From Flavobacterium akiainvivens (lineage in GTDB: Bacteria > Bacteroidota > Bacteroidia > Flavobacteriales > Flavobacteriaceae): a stretch of 64,000 bases of DNA. This document shows, piece after piece, positions 50,189 through 60,030 of the stretch. Numbering within the stretch: position 1 is the first letter of the stretch; the number at the start of each line of letters is the position of its first letter. A model generated the notes under the pieces. The model was not told where the DNA came from and searched no databases. It saw only the letters and a program-made list of their open reading frames with translations. The position numbers and the translations under genes are program-made. The stretch lies in contig NZ_LIYD01000005.1 in NCBI RefSeq assembly GCF_001278115.1, positions 4,436,258 to 4,500,257 on the forward strand, written 5' to 3'.

Positions 50189-52135
50189 TTAGAAAGGTTT
50201 TAATGTCTTGTCAATCTCTTCCTGAACGAGGGCGGCAAACTGCTCTACCGTCATGCTCTGGTTGCTCTTACCGGCATCGCCGTGCCTGCGTACAGAAACC
50301 GTGCCGTTTTTCTCTTCTTCTTCACCTACAATCAGCATAAACGGAAGCTTTTGTGTCTCGGCTTCGCGTATTTTTTTGCCAATCGTCTCGTTTCGGTTGT
50401 CGATTTGGGCGCGAATTTCGTGATTTTCCAGCAATTGTAAAACTTTTTTGGCATAATTTTCATATTTCTCGCTCAAAGACAATATGATAGCCTGCTCCGG
50501 CATTAGCCAAAGCGGGAAGTTTCCGGCTGTGTTTTCCAGCAAAATAGCCACAAAGCGCTCCATTGAACCAAACGGCGCACGGTGAATCATAACCGGGCGG
50601 TGCAGCTCATTATCAGCACCTTTGTAGGTAAGGTCAAAGCGTTCCGGTAGGTTGTAGTCTACCTGGATTGTACCCAACTGCCACTGGCGGCCCAGGGCAT
50701 CCTTAACCATAAAGTCGAGCTTAGGGCCATAGAAAGCCGCCTCGCCATATTCTACCACGGTGTTAAGGCCTTTATCCCTTGCAGCGTTGATAATTGCGTT
50801 CTCTGCTTTCTCCCAGTTTTCGTCGGTACCGATGTATTTCTCACGGTTTTCCTGGTCGCGCAGTGATATTTGTGCGCTAAAGTTTTCAAAACCAAGCGAA
50901 CTGAACACATACAGCACCAGGTCGATAACGTTCTTAAACTCCTGGTCTAACTGGTCCGGAGTACAGAAAATGTGGGCGTCGTCCTGAGTAAAGCCACGCA
51001 CGCGGGTTAAGCCGTGAAGCTCACCACTTTGTTCGTAACGGTATACAGTACCAAATTCGGCATATCGTTTTGGCAGGTCTTTGTATGACCATGGCCTTGT
51101 ATTGTAAATTTCGCAGTGGTGCGGACAGTTCATCGGCTTCAGCAAAAACTCCTCGCCCTCGTTAGGGGTGTGGATGGGCTGGAAGCTGTCGGCGCCATAC
51201 TTGGCATAGTGGCCCGATGTAACATACAGCTCTTTCTGGCCAATGTGCGGGGTAACTACCTGCTCATAGCCGGCTTTCTTCTGCGCCTTTTTAAGGAACT
51301 GCTCTAAGCGGTCGCGCAATGCAGCACCCTTTGGCAGCCAAAGCGGTAAGCCCTGCCCAACCTTTTGTGAAAACGCAAACAGTTCAAGCTCCTTGCCCAG
51401 CTTGCGGTGGTCACGGCGCTTGGCCTCTTCCAACAGCTCAAGGTATTCGGTAAGGTCTTTCTGCTTGGGGAACGAGATACCGTACACGCGCGTTAGCTGC
51501 TTGTTTTTCTCGTCTCCGCGCCAGTAGGCACCGGCCACGCTCATAATTTTAAACGCCTTGATTATGCCGGTGTTAGGGATGTGGCCCCCACGGCAAAGGT
51601 CAGTAAACGTGGCGTGGTCGCAAAAGGTAATGGTACCGTCTTCAAGGTTTTCTATCAGCTCGGTTTTGTATGGGTTTTCTTCTGCTTTATAAAACGCAAG
51701 CGCCTCAGCCTTAGTAGCCGAACGCATGGTGAACTCAAATTTTTCTTTGGCTATTGCCAGTACGCGGTCTTCCACGGCTTTGAAATCCTTCTCGGTAATG
51801 TTTTGTCCGTTAAAGTCAACGTCATAGTAAAAACCGTTGTCAATCGCGGGGCCTATGGTAAGCTTAATGCCCGGGTACAGCTCTTGTAGGGCCTGCGCCA
51901 TAACGTGGCTGGTTGAGTGCCAGAAGGCTTTTTTGCCCTCTTTGTCGTTCCATGTATATAATATCAGTGAACCGTCGGTGGTTAGCGGGGTCTTGGTTTC
52001 AACGGTTGTACCATTAAATGATGCAGAAATAACGTTGCGAGCAAGGCCTTCGCTTATGCTCAGGGCAACATCGTGGGGAGTAGCCCCGGCGTTGAACTGT
52101 TTTACCGAACCGTCCGGCAGTGTAATATTTATCAT
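50189..52135 (-). CDS. thrS: Threonyl-tRNA synthetase
   Basis: A 648-residue class II synthetase with TGS domain ([20 protein letters not shown]), editing domain ([16 protein letters not shown], and [19 protein letters not shown] with the metal-binding Cys), catalytic core ([45 protein letters not shown]-like motif) and anticodon-binding domain. It charges tRNA-Thr. infC lies 23 bases beyond its stop and is probably co-transcribed. Confidence 0.96.
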   Translation of the reverse strand: MINITLPDGSVKQFNAGATPHDVALSISEGLARNVISASFNGTTVETKTPLTTDGSLILYTWNDKEGKKAFWHSTSHVMAQALQELYPGIKLTIGPAIDNGFYYDVDFNGQNITEKDFKAVEDRVLAIAKEKFEFTMRSATKAEALAFYKAEENPYKTELIENLEDGTITFCDHATFTDLCRGGHIPNTGIIKAFKIMSVAGAYWRGDEKNKQLTRVYGISFPKQKDLTEYLELLEEAKRRDHRKLGKELELFAFSQKVGQGLPLWLPKGAALRDRLEQFLKKAQKKAGYEQVVTPHIGQKELYVTSGHYAKYGADSFQPIHTPNEGEEFLLKPMNCPHHCEIYNTRPWSYKDLPKRYAEFGTVYRYEQSGELHGLTRVRGFTQDDAHIFCTPDQLDQEFKNVIDLVLYVFSSLGFENFSAQISLRDQENREKYIGTDENWEKAENAIINAARDKGLNTVVEYGEAAFYGPKLDFMVKDALGRQWQLGTIQVDYNLPERFDLTYKGADNELHRPVMIHRAPFGSMERFVAILLENTAGNFPLWLMPEQAIILSLSEKYENYAKKVLQLLENHEIRAQIDNRNETIGKKIREAETQKLPFMLIVGEEEEKNGTVSVRRHGDAGKSNQSMTVEQFAALVQEEIDKTLKPF

Positions 52136-52268
52136 TTTTTAAAATTTATAAGGTGCAAATATAGGGAATTTTTTGCGCGGTTGTGAGTGGGGTGCTGCGG
52201 GTTTTTTGAGGAATTTTTTGGGTTGGAGTTAGGGAGGGATAGGAATGGTTGGGCGCGAATTTTTTTGT

Positions 52269-52332
52269 CGCTGGCGCGAGCATCTTGCTCGTGTGGTTAG
52301 TTGTGGGCACGAGCGAGACGCTCGCGCCAGCG
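52269..52332. repeat. 25-bp-stem inverted repeat
   Basis: Arms at 52269-52293 and 52308-52332 pair over 25 positions with one mismatch and one G-T wobble. The arms start CGCTGGCGCGAGC. It lies in a G-rich spacer between thrS and the AT-rich island. Confidence 0.7.
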
Positions 52333-52361
52333 GGGATATGTTGTTAAGAACTTATTGTATT

Positions 52362-53759
52362 TTAATCTTTTAAATTATCTAATAACTCAATTTTATGTAG
52401 TAAATATTCGAGCCCTGGTCCAGAGCGTCTATGATCTAATGCATCTACAAACGTTCTAAAGTTATGTTGTGTATTATCAAATACAGAATTAATTATCCAT
52501 TCCTTTTTATCGCCATTCCCTTCATATATTTTTGGTTTAAAATAATATGTTGTTATGTAGTTTTTGTAAAATATTAATAAATATGCTTCAATAATAGTTT
52601 GCTGATATAAATCCTCTTCAATATTATTTGTAATTAGCCATTTTTGTAATTCAGATTGCAATTCTGTTAACTTCAATTTTTTATCAGCTATTTTGCTGTA
52701 AAATTCCTTATGATTGACTTTTATAAAAATTAAGATGAAGAAAATTTGAGGGAATACATAGCCGTTTTCAGTGAAACTCTTAAGCGCAACTCTCGCATGG
52801 CTATATATTTTCTCTTGCTGACGCAAAGAAGTTTTAGATATTTTAAAGAGAAAGATGGACATTTCTATGAATAGATTTTCGTCTTCTCGGGTTTCGTATA
52901 TATTTAATCTATTTTGAGTGCTAAAAAAAGAACCAAAATCAAAGTAGTTATATAAATATCTACAAAATAGTTCCGTTGAAGGTTCTGGAATGCTATATTC
53001 AATATCTATAAATCTTTTTAGATATTCTTCTGAATCAATCCTGTCATTGCCATACACACCTTTAATTGCATTTCCTAATTGTTCTTTGTCAATGGATAGA
53101 ATAAATATTATGTTCTTAACTGAGAAGAAATGTTTGATTTGTTCAAGTATCTGAACGGCATAATTGGGTCTACACCTATCAAGTTCATCTATTATAAATA
53201 TTAACGGTTTACCATCATTATTCTTTTTTATAAATTTTTCGAGCTCTGCTTTAAATTCGCCTATACTTTTCTTTTTTTTGATGTAGAGCGAAATATCTTC
53301 TTCTAACATTGTTGTTAAACCTTCCGTAGCTTTTTCAGAAAAATCTTGAAGTTCTTTTAGATCAAAATGTTTAGCAACTATGGCTTTTACAAGAGTAGGT
53401 AATATATGTTTACTCAGAATAGCACCTTTATTTAGTAGGATTTTAAAATCCTCTTTTAAGTCGTGAGATATCAGTAATTTTAATTCGCCCATTAAGGCTG
53501 TTAGAGCATTATCCTCAAAATCATTTTCCCAGGCATTAAAATATATGGCTTTATATTTTTGTAATTCTAATGTGGCTTGCCACATCTTTACAAAAGTCGT
53601 TTTACCTGTGCCCCATTTATTATTGATGGCTAAAACAAATCCGGTATCATAGGCTTTAACAATTTGGGTAAGTACATCAGCATATTTTTTCCTTTCTAAT
53701 TTACAATTAGCAAATGGATTATTTTCGTCAATTACAATATCAGAATGTCGTAAACTCAT
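52362..53759 (-). CDS. KAP family P-loop NTPase
   Basis: A 465-residue KAP NTPase: Walker A NNKWGTGKTTF (GTGKTT 50-55), FNAWENDFED after it, Walker B FIIDELDR (188-195) and the following helix YAVQILEQIKHFF. The membrane-spanning insert found in many KAP proteins is not evident here. KAP proteins occur in phage-defence and membrane-associated contexts. The gene is visibly more AT-rich than thrS and trehalase, and is followed by nothing but repeats, which suggests acquisition. Confidence 0.83.
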   Translation of the reverse strand: MSLRHSDIVIDENNPFANCKLERKKYADVLTQIVKAYDTGFVLAINNKWGTGKTTFVKMWQATLELQKYKAIYFNAWENDFEDNALTALMGELKLLISHDLKEDFKILLNKGAILSKHILPTLVKAIVAKHFDLKELQDFSEKATEGLTTMLEEDISLYIKKKKSIGEFKAELEKFIKKNNDGKPLIFIIDELDRCRPNYAVQILEQIKHFFSVKNIIFILSIDKEQLGNAIKGVYGNDRIDSEEYLKRFIDIEYSIPEPSTELFCRYLYNYFDFGSFFSTQNRLNIYETREDENLFIEMSIFLFKISKTSLRQQEKIYSHARVALKSFTENGYVFPQIFFILIFIKVNHKEFYSKIADKKLKLTELQSELQKWLITNNIEEDLYQQTIIEAYLLIFYKNYITTYYFKPKIYEGNGDKKEWIINSVFDNTQHNFRTFVDALDHRRSGPGLEYLLHKIELLDNLKD

Positions 53760-53774
53760 AGATAAAGACTTAAA

Positions 53775-54479
53775 TTATTTCATTACTTTAGCATTAATAA
53801 CCTTCCATCCAATGCTCTCAATATTGCTATAGTTATTTACTTTTAGCTTAAATTCTTTGTTAGTTCCGTGCGGGAAGTATTCATAGATAACATATTCTTC
53901 GGTATTTACCGGGCTGTGTGTTTTGCTGTAAAAGGTAACCTGTATAACGGCGTCTTTATAGTTTGTAACGGTTGCTTTGTTTTCTATATAGCCTTCAATC
54001 TTTAATTTGTCGCCCAGGAAGTTCTCATGATATCCGCCTCCTGCATTAAGGTAATTTTGCGGGTTTTGGGCTTCTAATTGTGCGGGGGTAAGTTCAGGCT
54101 CAGCAAAAGTATCAGGCTCGTACCCTGAGCCTTTGCTCATATTACCAAAAAGTATTATTGCAAAAACGCAGAGGGTCACAGTGAAAGTAACTTTAAACCA
54201 TAGCCTTTTACGGATAGGGGTGTATTCTTTTTCAGGTTCGAATGTTTGATGTGTTTCCTGAACTGGTTGTTGTGCGGCTTGATAAGGTGGTGGGGTAGCA
54301 TTAAATGGAGGGGGAGTTGCAAACAGCTCTTTAAGTTCGTCTAAGGTGCCTGCACTAACCCAGTCGGCCATCCCTTCTGTCCATACGGGAGTTGCCCTTT
54401 TAATCCCTTTGTCCTTAAGTTCTTGAATTGTAAATGGACCTTTACTTACGGCTCCATCATGGGCATAATATTTTTTCAT
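53775..54479 (-). CDS. GYF_2 (DUF4339) membrane protein
   Basis: A 234-residue protein. The N-terminal GYF_2 domain (YYAHDGAVSKGPFTIQELKD, PVWTEGMADWVSA) is followed by a proline/glutamine-rich linker, one membrane helix (VTFTVTLCVFAIILFG, about 110-126) and an extracytoplasmic beta domain (LKIEGYIENKATVTNYKDA). GYF-type domains bind proline-rich peptides. It precedes the KAP gene by 15 bases on the same strand, so the two are likely expressed together. Confidence 0.8.
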   Translation of the reverse strand: MKKYYAHDGAVSKGPFTIQELKDKGIKRATPVWTEGMADWVSAGTLDELKELFATPPPFNATPPPYQAAQQPVQETHQTFEPEKEYTPIRKRLWFKVTFTVTLCVFAIILFGNMSKGSGYEPDTFAEPELTPAQLEAQNPQNYLNAGGGYHENFLGDKLKIEGYIENKATVTNYKDAVIQVTFYSKTHSPVNTEEYVIYEYFPHGTNKEFKLKVNNYSNIESIGWKVINAKVMK

Positions 54480-54864
54480 AGAGAGGAATTAGAAATGTTA
54501 AAAATAACAAAAAAATATTATTGTCGACTTATGTCAAAAAATATTACTGAAAAATATGAGCTTGATAAAATTGGTTGGTTTGGTAAAAGCTGTAAAATTT
54601 CAATATTACAAAATTAAGAAAAAAATCAACACTAAAAAGAAAATAAACTAAATATTTTTTGTGGTGGTAAAATTTGAGATTTCTCAACTCCGCAAGCTTC
54701 GTTCGAAATGGAAAATGGGTTGAGTTCGAAATGGAAAAATTAGCCCAAAAAACAAAGTTTGCCTTCACACCGTGAAAACAAACTCCGAAAGTGAAGAATT
54801 AGCGTTAAAATTATCTTAAAACGTAAGATTTTACTGCACTGAAAACTGCGACTGCGACTGTAGA
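54480..54864. other. AT-rich spacer with REP-like and hexamer repeats
   Basis: No credible gene. It contains a GAGATTTCTC...CTCCGC...TTCGAAATGG repeat at 54673-54738, partly duplicated in TTCGAAATGG, and a hexamer array ACTGCG/ACTGCG/ACTGTAG at 54845-54863 ending at the trehalase stop codon. Confidence 0.5.
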
Positions 54865-56826
54865 CTATTTGAACAGTTCATCGGGGTCGATAAGGGCATC
54901 TAATTTTACAATGTAATCGTGGGGCAAAATGCTCATGCCATACTGGTAGGAGGCGTTCATCCAGCCAAAGCCGGAGCGCGTAATGTACGCAAAATCAGTA
55001 CCTACGTTGCCGTATTCGGCATATACCTTGTGGCTGGCGGCTACTACATCATACTTTTCGGGTATAGTGCCGTTGTAGTCTACGGCGTTGCGGGTAATCA
55101 TCCATAACCACCTGTAGGCCAGTTCGTAAGCTTCGTTTTCATAGCCGTAATTCAGCAGGCCCTGCCACAGCATCATCTGGTGGGGCGCCCAGCCGTTGGG
55201 CCAGTCCCACTGGCGCTGCACTTCGCTGCCTCCCGAATATTGTTCTAAACTCGCTCTGCTTGAGCCTGTTATGCCACCTTTGGCTTTAAGTTCGCGCATC
55301 AGGGAGGTTACCATAACGGCGGCTTCATCTTTTGTTGCCAGCCCCGCCCATAGCGGAAAGTAGTTGGTAGCCGACTGAAAATCAGTTATTTGCTGGGTCT
55401 TCACATTGTAATCGAAGTAGCCTTTAGCCTGTTCGTTCCATAAATACTTGTGCATTAGCATTTTGCGTTTGGCAGCCTGCTCATGCCAATAGGCACCGGT
55501 GTATATTTTGCCGTTTGGGCCCTTAAAACCATCCTTAAAATAGCTACTTATAAGGTACTCAAAATCGCGTTCATACTTGTATAACAGTGAGTTAACGTCG
55601 ACAGAATTGAGGTCGGCCGCTGTATCGTCAAGCCTCCAGGAGGTGTCGTGCCCGCTTTCGCGCAGGGTGCGGTCGTGTACAAAGTAGCGGTCGAGCGAAG
55701 CACTCTTTAACTGGCCTGTTTTGTATTGATCCTCAAACTGTTGAATGGTCAATCCGCGCTCTTTGGCATAGGTTTCGAGTATCTCATTGAAGTGCCCGGG
55801 CTCGGTTTCGGGGGGTATGCCAATGCCGCCGGCGTAGTAGCGGTTGAGGCCGGTTTGGGGGGTGTAGCGGTTGCCCTGCATCCATACGGTTTCATACTCT
55901 AAAATGCAGGTATACAGGCTTTCAGCCAGCCATTCTTTGTCTTTTCGGGGCATTTTGTGGTACACTTCCCTTATAAAAGACGACAAAAACGGCGGCTGGG
56001 TACGGGTAAGGTAGTAGGAACGGTTGGCATTCAGTATCTTACCGTAATGGGTAACCTGGTAACAGAAGTTGTCTACCATGGCCTTGGCGAGGTCTAACCT
56101 GTTGTCTATCAGTAGTCCGATACCTTCAAAGTAGCTGTCCCAACCGTACATTTCGTTAAAGCGGCCGCCGGGTACCACAAAGGGTACGCCCCGGTTGTGC
56201 TCTATCTTCAGGGCCAGGATGCCGGGCTTCTCATTAATGGACTGCACGTACTCTGCTGTGATGTCTTTTGGTAGTATAACTACTTCAAGGTTAGGTTTTT
56301 GCTGCTCTAAATCTTTGAAATAGGCAATGGCAACCGGGTCGGTAGAGGGTACATAAATGCGTTGTTTGCTGTCGTGCATTTTGTCGTCATGGGCAATGCG
56401 GTCGAGGCCCTCGGCATCTATGGTGCGGGTAAGGTCGTCCCAAAACTGGGTGCGTATGCGGCGGCTAATGCGCTCAGCCGGAGGCTCCTGTATCTGGCGG
56501 AGGCTGATGAGCAGGGTGGGGTGGGCGCTGTCATTGGCTATGGCCAGCTCCTGGAGCAGGTTAGAAATGTAGTAGGTATTGCGCAAAATAACGGTATCTC
56601 CCTTAGTGCTAAGCATGTAGTAATCTTTGTTAGAGGGCGCGTCGTCTTTAGTAATGCGCTTATCGCCATCGGTATCGTAGCCCGCAAGCAGGTCATGTAT
56701 GGTTTGCTCTACGGGGAGTTCAAAAACGGTCTGGCTTTCTATAAATTTATCGCTGCAACTCATAAATAGTACAAGCGCCGGCAGGTAAAGTACCGGCATT
56801 TTTAATATGTTTGAGGGTGTAATCAT
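54865..56826 (-). CDS. treA: Trehalase lipoprotein with EF-hand loop
   Basis: A 653-residue GH37 alpha,alpha-trehalase that splits trehalose to two glucose. Both family signatures are present: PGGRFNEMYGWDSY near residue 218 and QWDWPNGWAP near residue 530. The lipobox LFMSC (Cys24) predicts a lipid-anchored extracytoplasmic enzyme. Residues 51-62 (DTDGDKRITKDD) form a canonical EF-hand loop with D at positions 1, 3, 5 and 12, suggesting Ca2+ binding ahead of the catalytic domain. Confidence 0.92.
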   Translation of the reverse strand: MITPSNILKMPVLYLPALVLFMSCSDKFIESQTVFELPVEQTIHDLLAGYDTDGDKRITKDDAPSNKDYYMLSTKGDTVILRNTYYISNLLQELAIANDSAHPTLLISLRQIQEPPAERISRRIRTQFWDDLTRTIDAEGLDRIAHDDKMHDSKQRIYVPSTDPVAIAYFKDLEQQKPNLEVVILPKDITAEYVQSINEKPGILALKIEHNRGVPFVVPGGRFNEMYGWDSYFEGIGLLIDNRLDLAKAMVDNFCYQVTHYGKILNANRSYYLTRTQPPFLSSFIREVYHKMPRKDKEWLAESLYTCILEYETVWMQGNRYTPQTGLNRYYAGGIGIPPETEPGHFNEILETYAKERGLTIQQFEDQYKTGQLKSASLDRYFVHDRTLRESGHDTSWRLDDTAADLNSVDVNSLLYKYERDFEYLISSYFKDGFKGPNGKIYTGAYWHEQAAKRKMLMHKYLWNEQAKGYFDYNVKTQQITDFQSATNYFPLWAGLATKDEAAVMVTSLMRELKAKGGITGSSRASLEQYSGGSEVQRQWDWPNGWAPHQMMLWQGLLNYGYENEAYELAYRWLWMITRNAVDYNGTIPEKYDVVAASHKVYAEYGNVGTDFAYITRSGFGWMNASYQYGMSILPHDYIVKLDALIDPDELFK

Positions 56827-56964
56827 TTGTTAATCAGTACAAAATCCTAATTTACGAAATAATGACGGTTCTCAAAAATGTAAGAGGAAGCTTAACAAAT
56901 CATTAGCATGGTTTTGCGGCTTTGGTAAAATAGGGCGGGTTGTTTTGAGGAGTTTTCAGTGGAA

Positions 56965-57261
56965 CTAAAAGTGCAGCTTATCAGGGTGCTGGCGTACATC
57001 ATAAATGCGGAGTACCTGGATTTCAGATGTTTCTTCCCTGAAATATAAGGTGTTGTGTTTGGTAACAACGCATTTGCGAATGTTGTGGTTTTTGTCGAAG
57101 TATGGAAAGAGTTCAGGTTGTCCTGCTATTTTGATGACTTTTTGATCAAGTATGTCAAGAAATGTAATTGTAACTTCTTTATACCAATGTAAATCAAGGT
57201 ATTCAAGAATTGTTATAAGGTCTTTTTCTGCCTGCGAAGACCATATGATATTTTTACTCAT
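56965..57261 (-). CDS. ParE/RelE-type toxin
   Basis: A 98-residue RelE/ParE-fold protein: KNIIWSSQAEKDLITILEYL at the start, then ITFLDILDQKVIKIAGQPEL and a C-terminal VLRIYDVRQHPDKL. ParE toxins inhibit gyrase and RelE toxins cleave mRNA; the catalytic residues are not conserved enough here to choose. It overlaps the antitoxin gene by eight bases downstream of it. Confidence 0.85.
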   Translation of the reverse strand: MSKNIIWSSQAEKDLITILEYLDLHWYKEVTITFLDILDQKVIKIAGQPELFPYFDKNHNIRKCVVTKHNTLYFREETSEIQVLRIYDVRQHPDKLHF

Positions 57262-57514
57262 ACCTGCTGCGCATCTGTTTCATAACATCATTATGAGATT
57301 TGCCCCCATTTGCCTTTATATCCTCCAAAGCATCATATATACCTTGCCTTTGCGCTGTAGAAAGGTTATCCCATTCGGTTACCATTTCTGGCTCCTGTAC
57401 GGTATAAGTAATCTCGTCTTCAAGGTATTGCACGGTAAGGCCAAGCCTGGTGGCGAAGTTGGCAATAAGTTTTATATCTTCTTTAGAATTTCCTTTTAAT
57501 AGCAGTCTTTTCAT
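57254..57514 (-). CDS. Antitoxin of the ParE/RelE pair
   Basis: From ATG 57514 an 86-residue protein with an N-terminal helix-strand segment (KRLLLKGNSKEDIKLIANFA) and an acidic, helical C-terminus (TEWDNLSTAQRQGIYDALED) that should wrap the toxin. It resembles the DUF2683/antitoxin partner of flavobacterial ParE systems. The start two codons earlier (TTG) is less likely. It precedes and overlaps the toxin gene. Confidence 0.8.
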   Translation of the reverse strand: MKRLLLKGNSKEDIKLIANFATRLGLTVQYLEDEITYTVQEPEMVTEWDNLSTAQRQGIYDALEDIKANGGKSHNDVMKQMRSRYE

Positions 57515-57662
57515 ATCCAAATGCTTAATTTATACACAAATATACCTAATTTTACAGTTCGTCCGCTAAAATCTACAACTGGGTAACAAGGTTTTTAAAA
57601 GGTGGGTTTTTGTGTGCAACTTTGCTTCATCAAATAACAACAACCATTTAAAACCTAAAGTT

Positions 57663-58292
57663 ATGATACGAGTTTTTACCACCTTCTTCCTTTTTATCTT
57701 TGGCCTTGCTAATGCACAAACACAGTATGAAACCGGTATGAAAAAAGCATTTACCCTGTGGGGTGAAGGCAAAAGTACAGAGGCTTCGGCACTTTTTGAG
57801 CGCATTGCCGCTGCCGAGAAAACCAACTGGCTGCCCAGCTACTATGTGGCGCTGGTAAACACTACCGATGCATTCCAAACACAGGATAAAGAAAAGATAA
57901 GCGCACTGCTTGCCAAGGCTGAGGCAGCGGCTGATAACGCCGAGATGATTTCGCCGGACAACAGCGAGATACTGGTAATACAGGCCCTGATACAAACCGC
58001 ATGGATAGTATATGACCCTATGACAAACGGTATGAAGCTGAGCGGAAAGGTAAATGAACTCTACACTAAAGCCATGAAACTGAACCCTAACAACCCCCGT
58101 GCTGTATTTGGCAAGGCTGAATTTGAAATGGGTGGCGCCAAGTACTTTGGCGGCGATATAAAGCCCATGTGTGCAGAGGTAGAGCGTTCAATTAAACTTT
58201 TTGATACCTTTAAGCCGGAGAGCGAATTTCATCCAAACTGGGGTAAAGACCGCGCAGCAGAGACTCTTAAGGAGTGCCAGACTAAAAAATAA
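57663..58292 (+). CDS. Exported tetratricopeptide-like protein
   Basis: From ATG 57663 a 209-residue protein with a signal peptide (FTTFFLFIFGLANAQ) and helical repeats of TPR type (KAFTLWGEGKSTEASALFER, LLAKAEAAADNAEMISPDN, YTKAMKLNPNNPRAVFGKA). It is directly upstream of the LytS-2TM kinase, seven bases away, and may be a periplasmic partner of that system. Binding partner unknown. Confidence 0.78.
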   Translation: MIRVFTTFFLFIFGLANAQTQYETGMKKAFTLWGEGKSTEASALFERIAAAEKTNWLPSYYVALVNTTDAFQTQDKEKISALLAKAEAAADNAEMISPDNSEILVIQALIQTAWIVYDPMTNGMKLSGKVNELYTKAMKLNPNNPRAVFGKAEFEMGGAKYFGGDIKPMCAEVERSIKLFDTFKPESEFHPNWGKDRAAETLKECQTKK

Positions 58293-58298
58293 TACAAT

Positions 58299-59639
58299 AT
58301 GAAGTTTATAATCAGGGAGTTATTTAAGGCAGTGGGCATGGGGCTGGTTATCTTTGTGGTACTGGTGCTTATACAGCTGGCGCAGGGAGACGATTTACAA
58401 AGCAACCTGCAACTGCGCAACCTGCTCTATGTATTGTTGTACACTGTGCTGTTGCACATGGCTAATACCGGTGTTTTTGCCCTGATGGACCATATTTTTA
58501 AAGGAGTAAAACTATCGCCTAAAAGGTTATTGCTGGGGTTTGTGTCTTCTTTTGTAGTGTCAGCCCTAATCATTTTTTTGCTCCACGCATTCCAAAGGGT
58601 TTTAGTAGAAGGGAAGCCCCTTATGCAGCACCTGCGGGATGAACGCCTAAGCAACTACTATGTTGCTATGACCATTACGCTAATTATTACGTTCTTTTGG
58701 CACCTGTTTTACTTCTATAAAAAGTACCAGGAAAACAGGGTAAAACAGCAAAAGATTATTGCGGGTACGGCATCAGCCAAGTTTGAAACCCTTAAGAACC
58801 AGATAGACCCGCACTTTTTGTTTAACAGCCTTAATGTACTGAGTTCGCTTATCGAAGAAAACCCCGATAACGCCCAGCGCTTTACCACATCACTCAGCAA
58901 GGTGTACCGCTATGTGCTGGAACAGAAGGATAAAGAGCTGGTAAGTATTGAAGAAGAGCTGGCCTTTGCCAAAACCTATATGAACCTGCTCAAGATGCGC
59001 TTTGAAAACAGTGTGTTTTATGAGCTGCCTGAAAAGGTTAATAACCCTGATGCCCTGGTGGTACCGCTCTCGCTACAGCTGCTTTTAGAAAACACTATTA
59101 AGCACAATATAGTAAGCCAGCAAAAGCCACTGCACATTCGCATATTTGAAGAAAACGGCTATCTGGTAGTGCAAAACGACCTCCAGAAAAAAGAGGTACT
59201 TCAGGACCGCCGCGGTGTTGGGCTACAGAATATACTGAGCCGTTATGCCATTATAACCTCCCGAAAGGTGCAGGTAGAAGAATCTGACAAGTATTTTACG
59301 GTAAAGCTACCGGTTTTAACCAAACAAGTAACCATTATGGAAACTACATATAACGAAAAGAATTCTGCTTACTATAAAGCACAAAAAAAGGTAGAAGAAA
59401 TAAAAGGCTTTTATGGCAACCTGTTCTCTTACATTGTGGTAATTACAGGCCTGGCCATACTAAATATGCTAACAAGCCCAAGCCACTGGTGGTTTTTATA
59501 CCCGGCACTGGGCTGGGGTATAGGGGTGGCGCTACACGGTATGGCGGTGTTTAACTATATGCCGTTCCTTGGGTCTGACTGGGAAGAGCGTAAGCTTAAG
59601 CAACTGATGGATAAAGACAGGAATAATAAGTGGCAGTAG
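58299..59639 (+). CDS. LytS-type sensor histidine kinase fused to a 2TM domain
   Basis: A 446-residue protein. Four N-terminal membrane helices (residues 11-30, 42-62, 79-96, 121-141) precede a LytS/YehU-type kinase: phospho-accepting H172 in QIDPHFLFNSLN, N-box ENTIKHN (264-270) and RRGVGLQN. At residue 347 an in-frame Met opens a 2TM domain (AQKKVEEIKGFYGNLFSYIV, then GWGIGVALHGMAVFNYMPF, SDWEERK). The kinase would signal to the LytTR regulator at 60805. The fusion places a 2TM domain after the ATPase domain. Confidence 0.87.
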   Translation: MKFIIRELFKAVGMGLVIFVVLVLIQLAQGDDLQSNLQLRNLLYVLLYTVLLHMANTGVFALMDHIFKGVKLSPKRLLLGFVSSFVVSALIIFLLHAFQRVLVEGKPLMQHLRDERLSNYYVAMTITLIITFFWHLFYFYKKYQENRVKQQKIIAGTASAKFETLKNQIDPHFLFNSLNVLSSLIEENPDNAQRFTTSLSKVYRYVLEQKDKELVSIEEELAFAKTYMNLLKMRFENSVFYELPEKVNNPDALVVPLSLQLLLENTIKHNIVSQQKPLHIRIFEENGYLVVQNDLQKKEVLQDRRGVGLQNILSRYAIITSRKVQVEESDKYFTVKLPVLTKQVTIMETTYNEKNSAYYKAQKKVEEIKGFYGNLFSYIVVITGLAILNMLTSPSHWWFLYPALGWGIGVALHGMAVFNYMPFLGSDWEERKLKQLMDKDRNNKWQ

Positions 59640-59654
59640 GCCTTAATATTCGGG

Positions 59655-59682
59655 GTTCAAAGTTCATTGTTCAGAGTTCAAT
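59655..59682. repeat. Heptamer array GTTCANN, four units
   Basis: GTTCAAA, GTTCATT, GTTCAGA, GTTCAAT in exact 7-base phase, starting 15 bases after the kinase stop codon and 18 bases before the next ATG. Confidence 0.8.
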
Positions 59683-59700
59683 CATCAAAAGAAATCAATC

Positions 59701-60027
59701 ATGGAAGCGTATAATGAGTTTGACACAGAAAGCGTAGCCTATAAAAAAGCTAAGGATAAGATTAAGGAAATCAAGGGGTTTTATTACAACCTGGCGTGTT
59801 TTTGTATTGTTATTCCGGTGCTGATATACATCAATCTGAGATACCTGCCGGAGTTTCACTGGTTTTGGTTTAGCATAGCGGGCTGGGGTACGGGCGTAAT
59901 TATACAGGGTATGTTTGCCTTTGGCTGGGTGCCGTTTTTAGGCAAAGACTGGGAAACCCGCAAAATCAACCAGATTATGGAGCAGGGCAGAAAGCGAGAA
60001 GAACAGGAGCAACACTTTAAAAACTAA
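59701..60027 (+). CDS. 2TM domain-containing protein
   Basis: A 108-residue 2TM protein: KKAKDKIKEIKGFYYNLACF, IPVLIYINL, then FSIAGWGTGVIIQGMFAFG and the basic tail DWETRKINQIMEQ. The first of three stand-alone copies after the kinase. 2TM proteins are characteristic of flavobacteria and are commonly found with LytS/LytTR systems. They probably sit in the inner membrane with both ends in the cytoplasm. Confidence 0.85.
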   Translation: MEAYNEFDTESVAYKKAKDKIKEIKGFYYNLACFCIVIPVLIYINLRYLPEFHWFWFSIAGWGTGVIIQGMFAFGWVPFLGKDWETRKINQIMEQGRKREEQEQHFKN

Positions 60028-60030
60028 ACC

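Noticed and set aside
54423-54617. Plus-strand ORF of 64 codons between the GYF_2 and trehalase genes
   Set aside because: It overlaps the GYF_2 start on the other strand, is low in complexity and AT-rich, and shows no domain or promoter.
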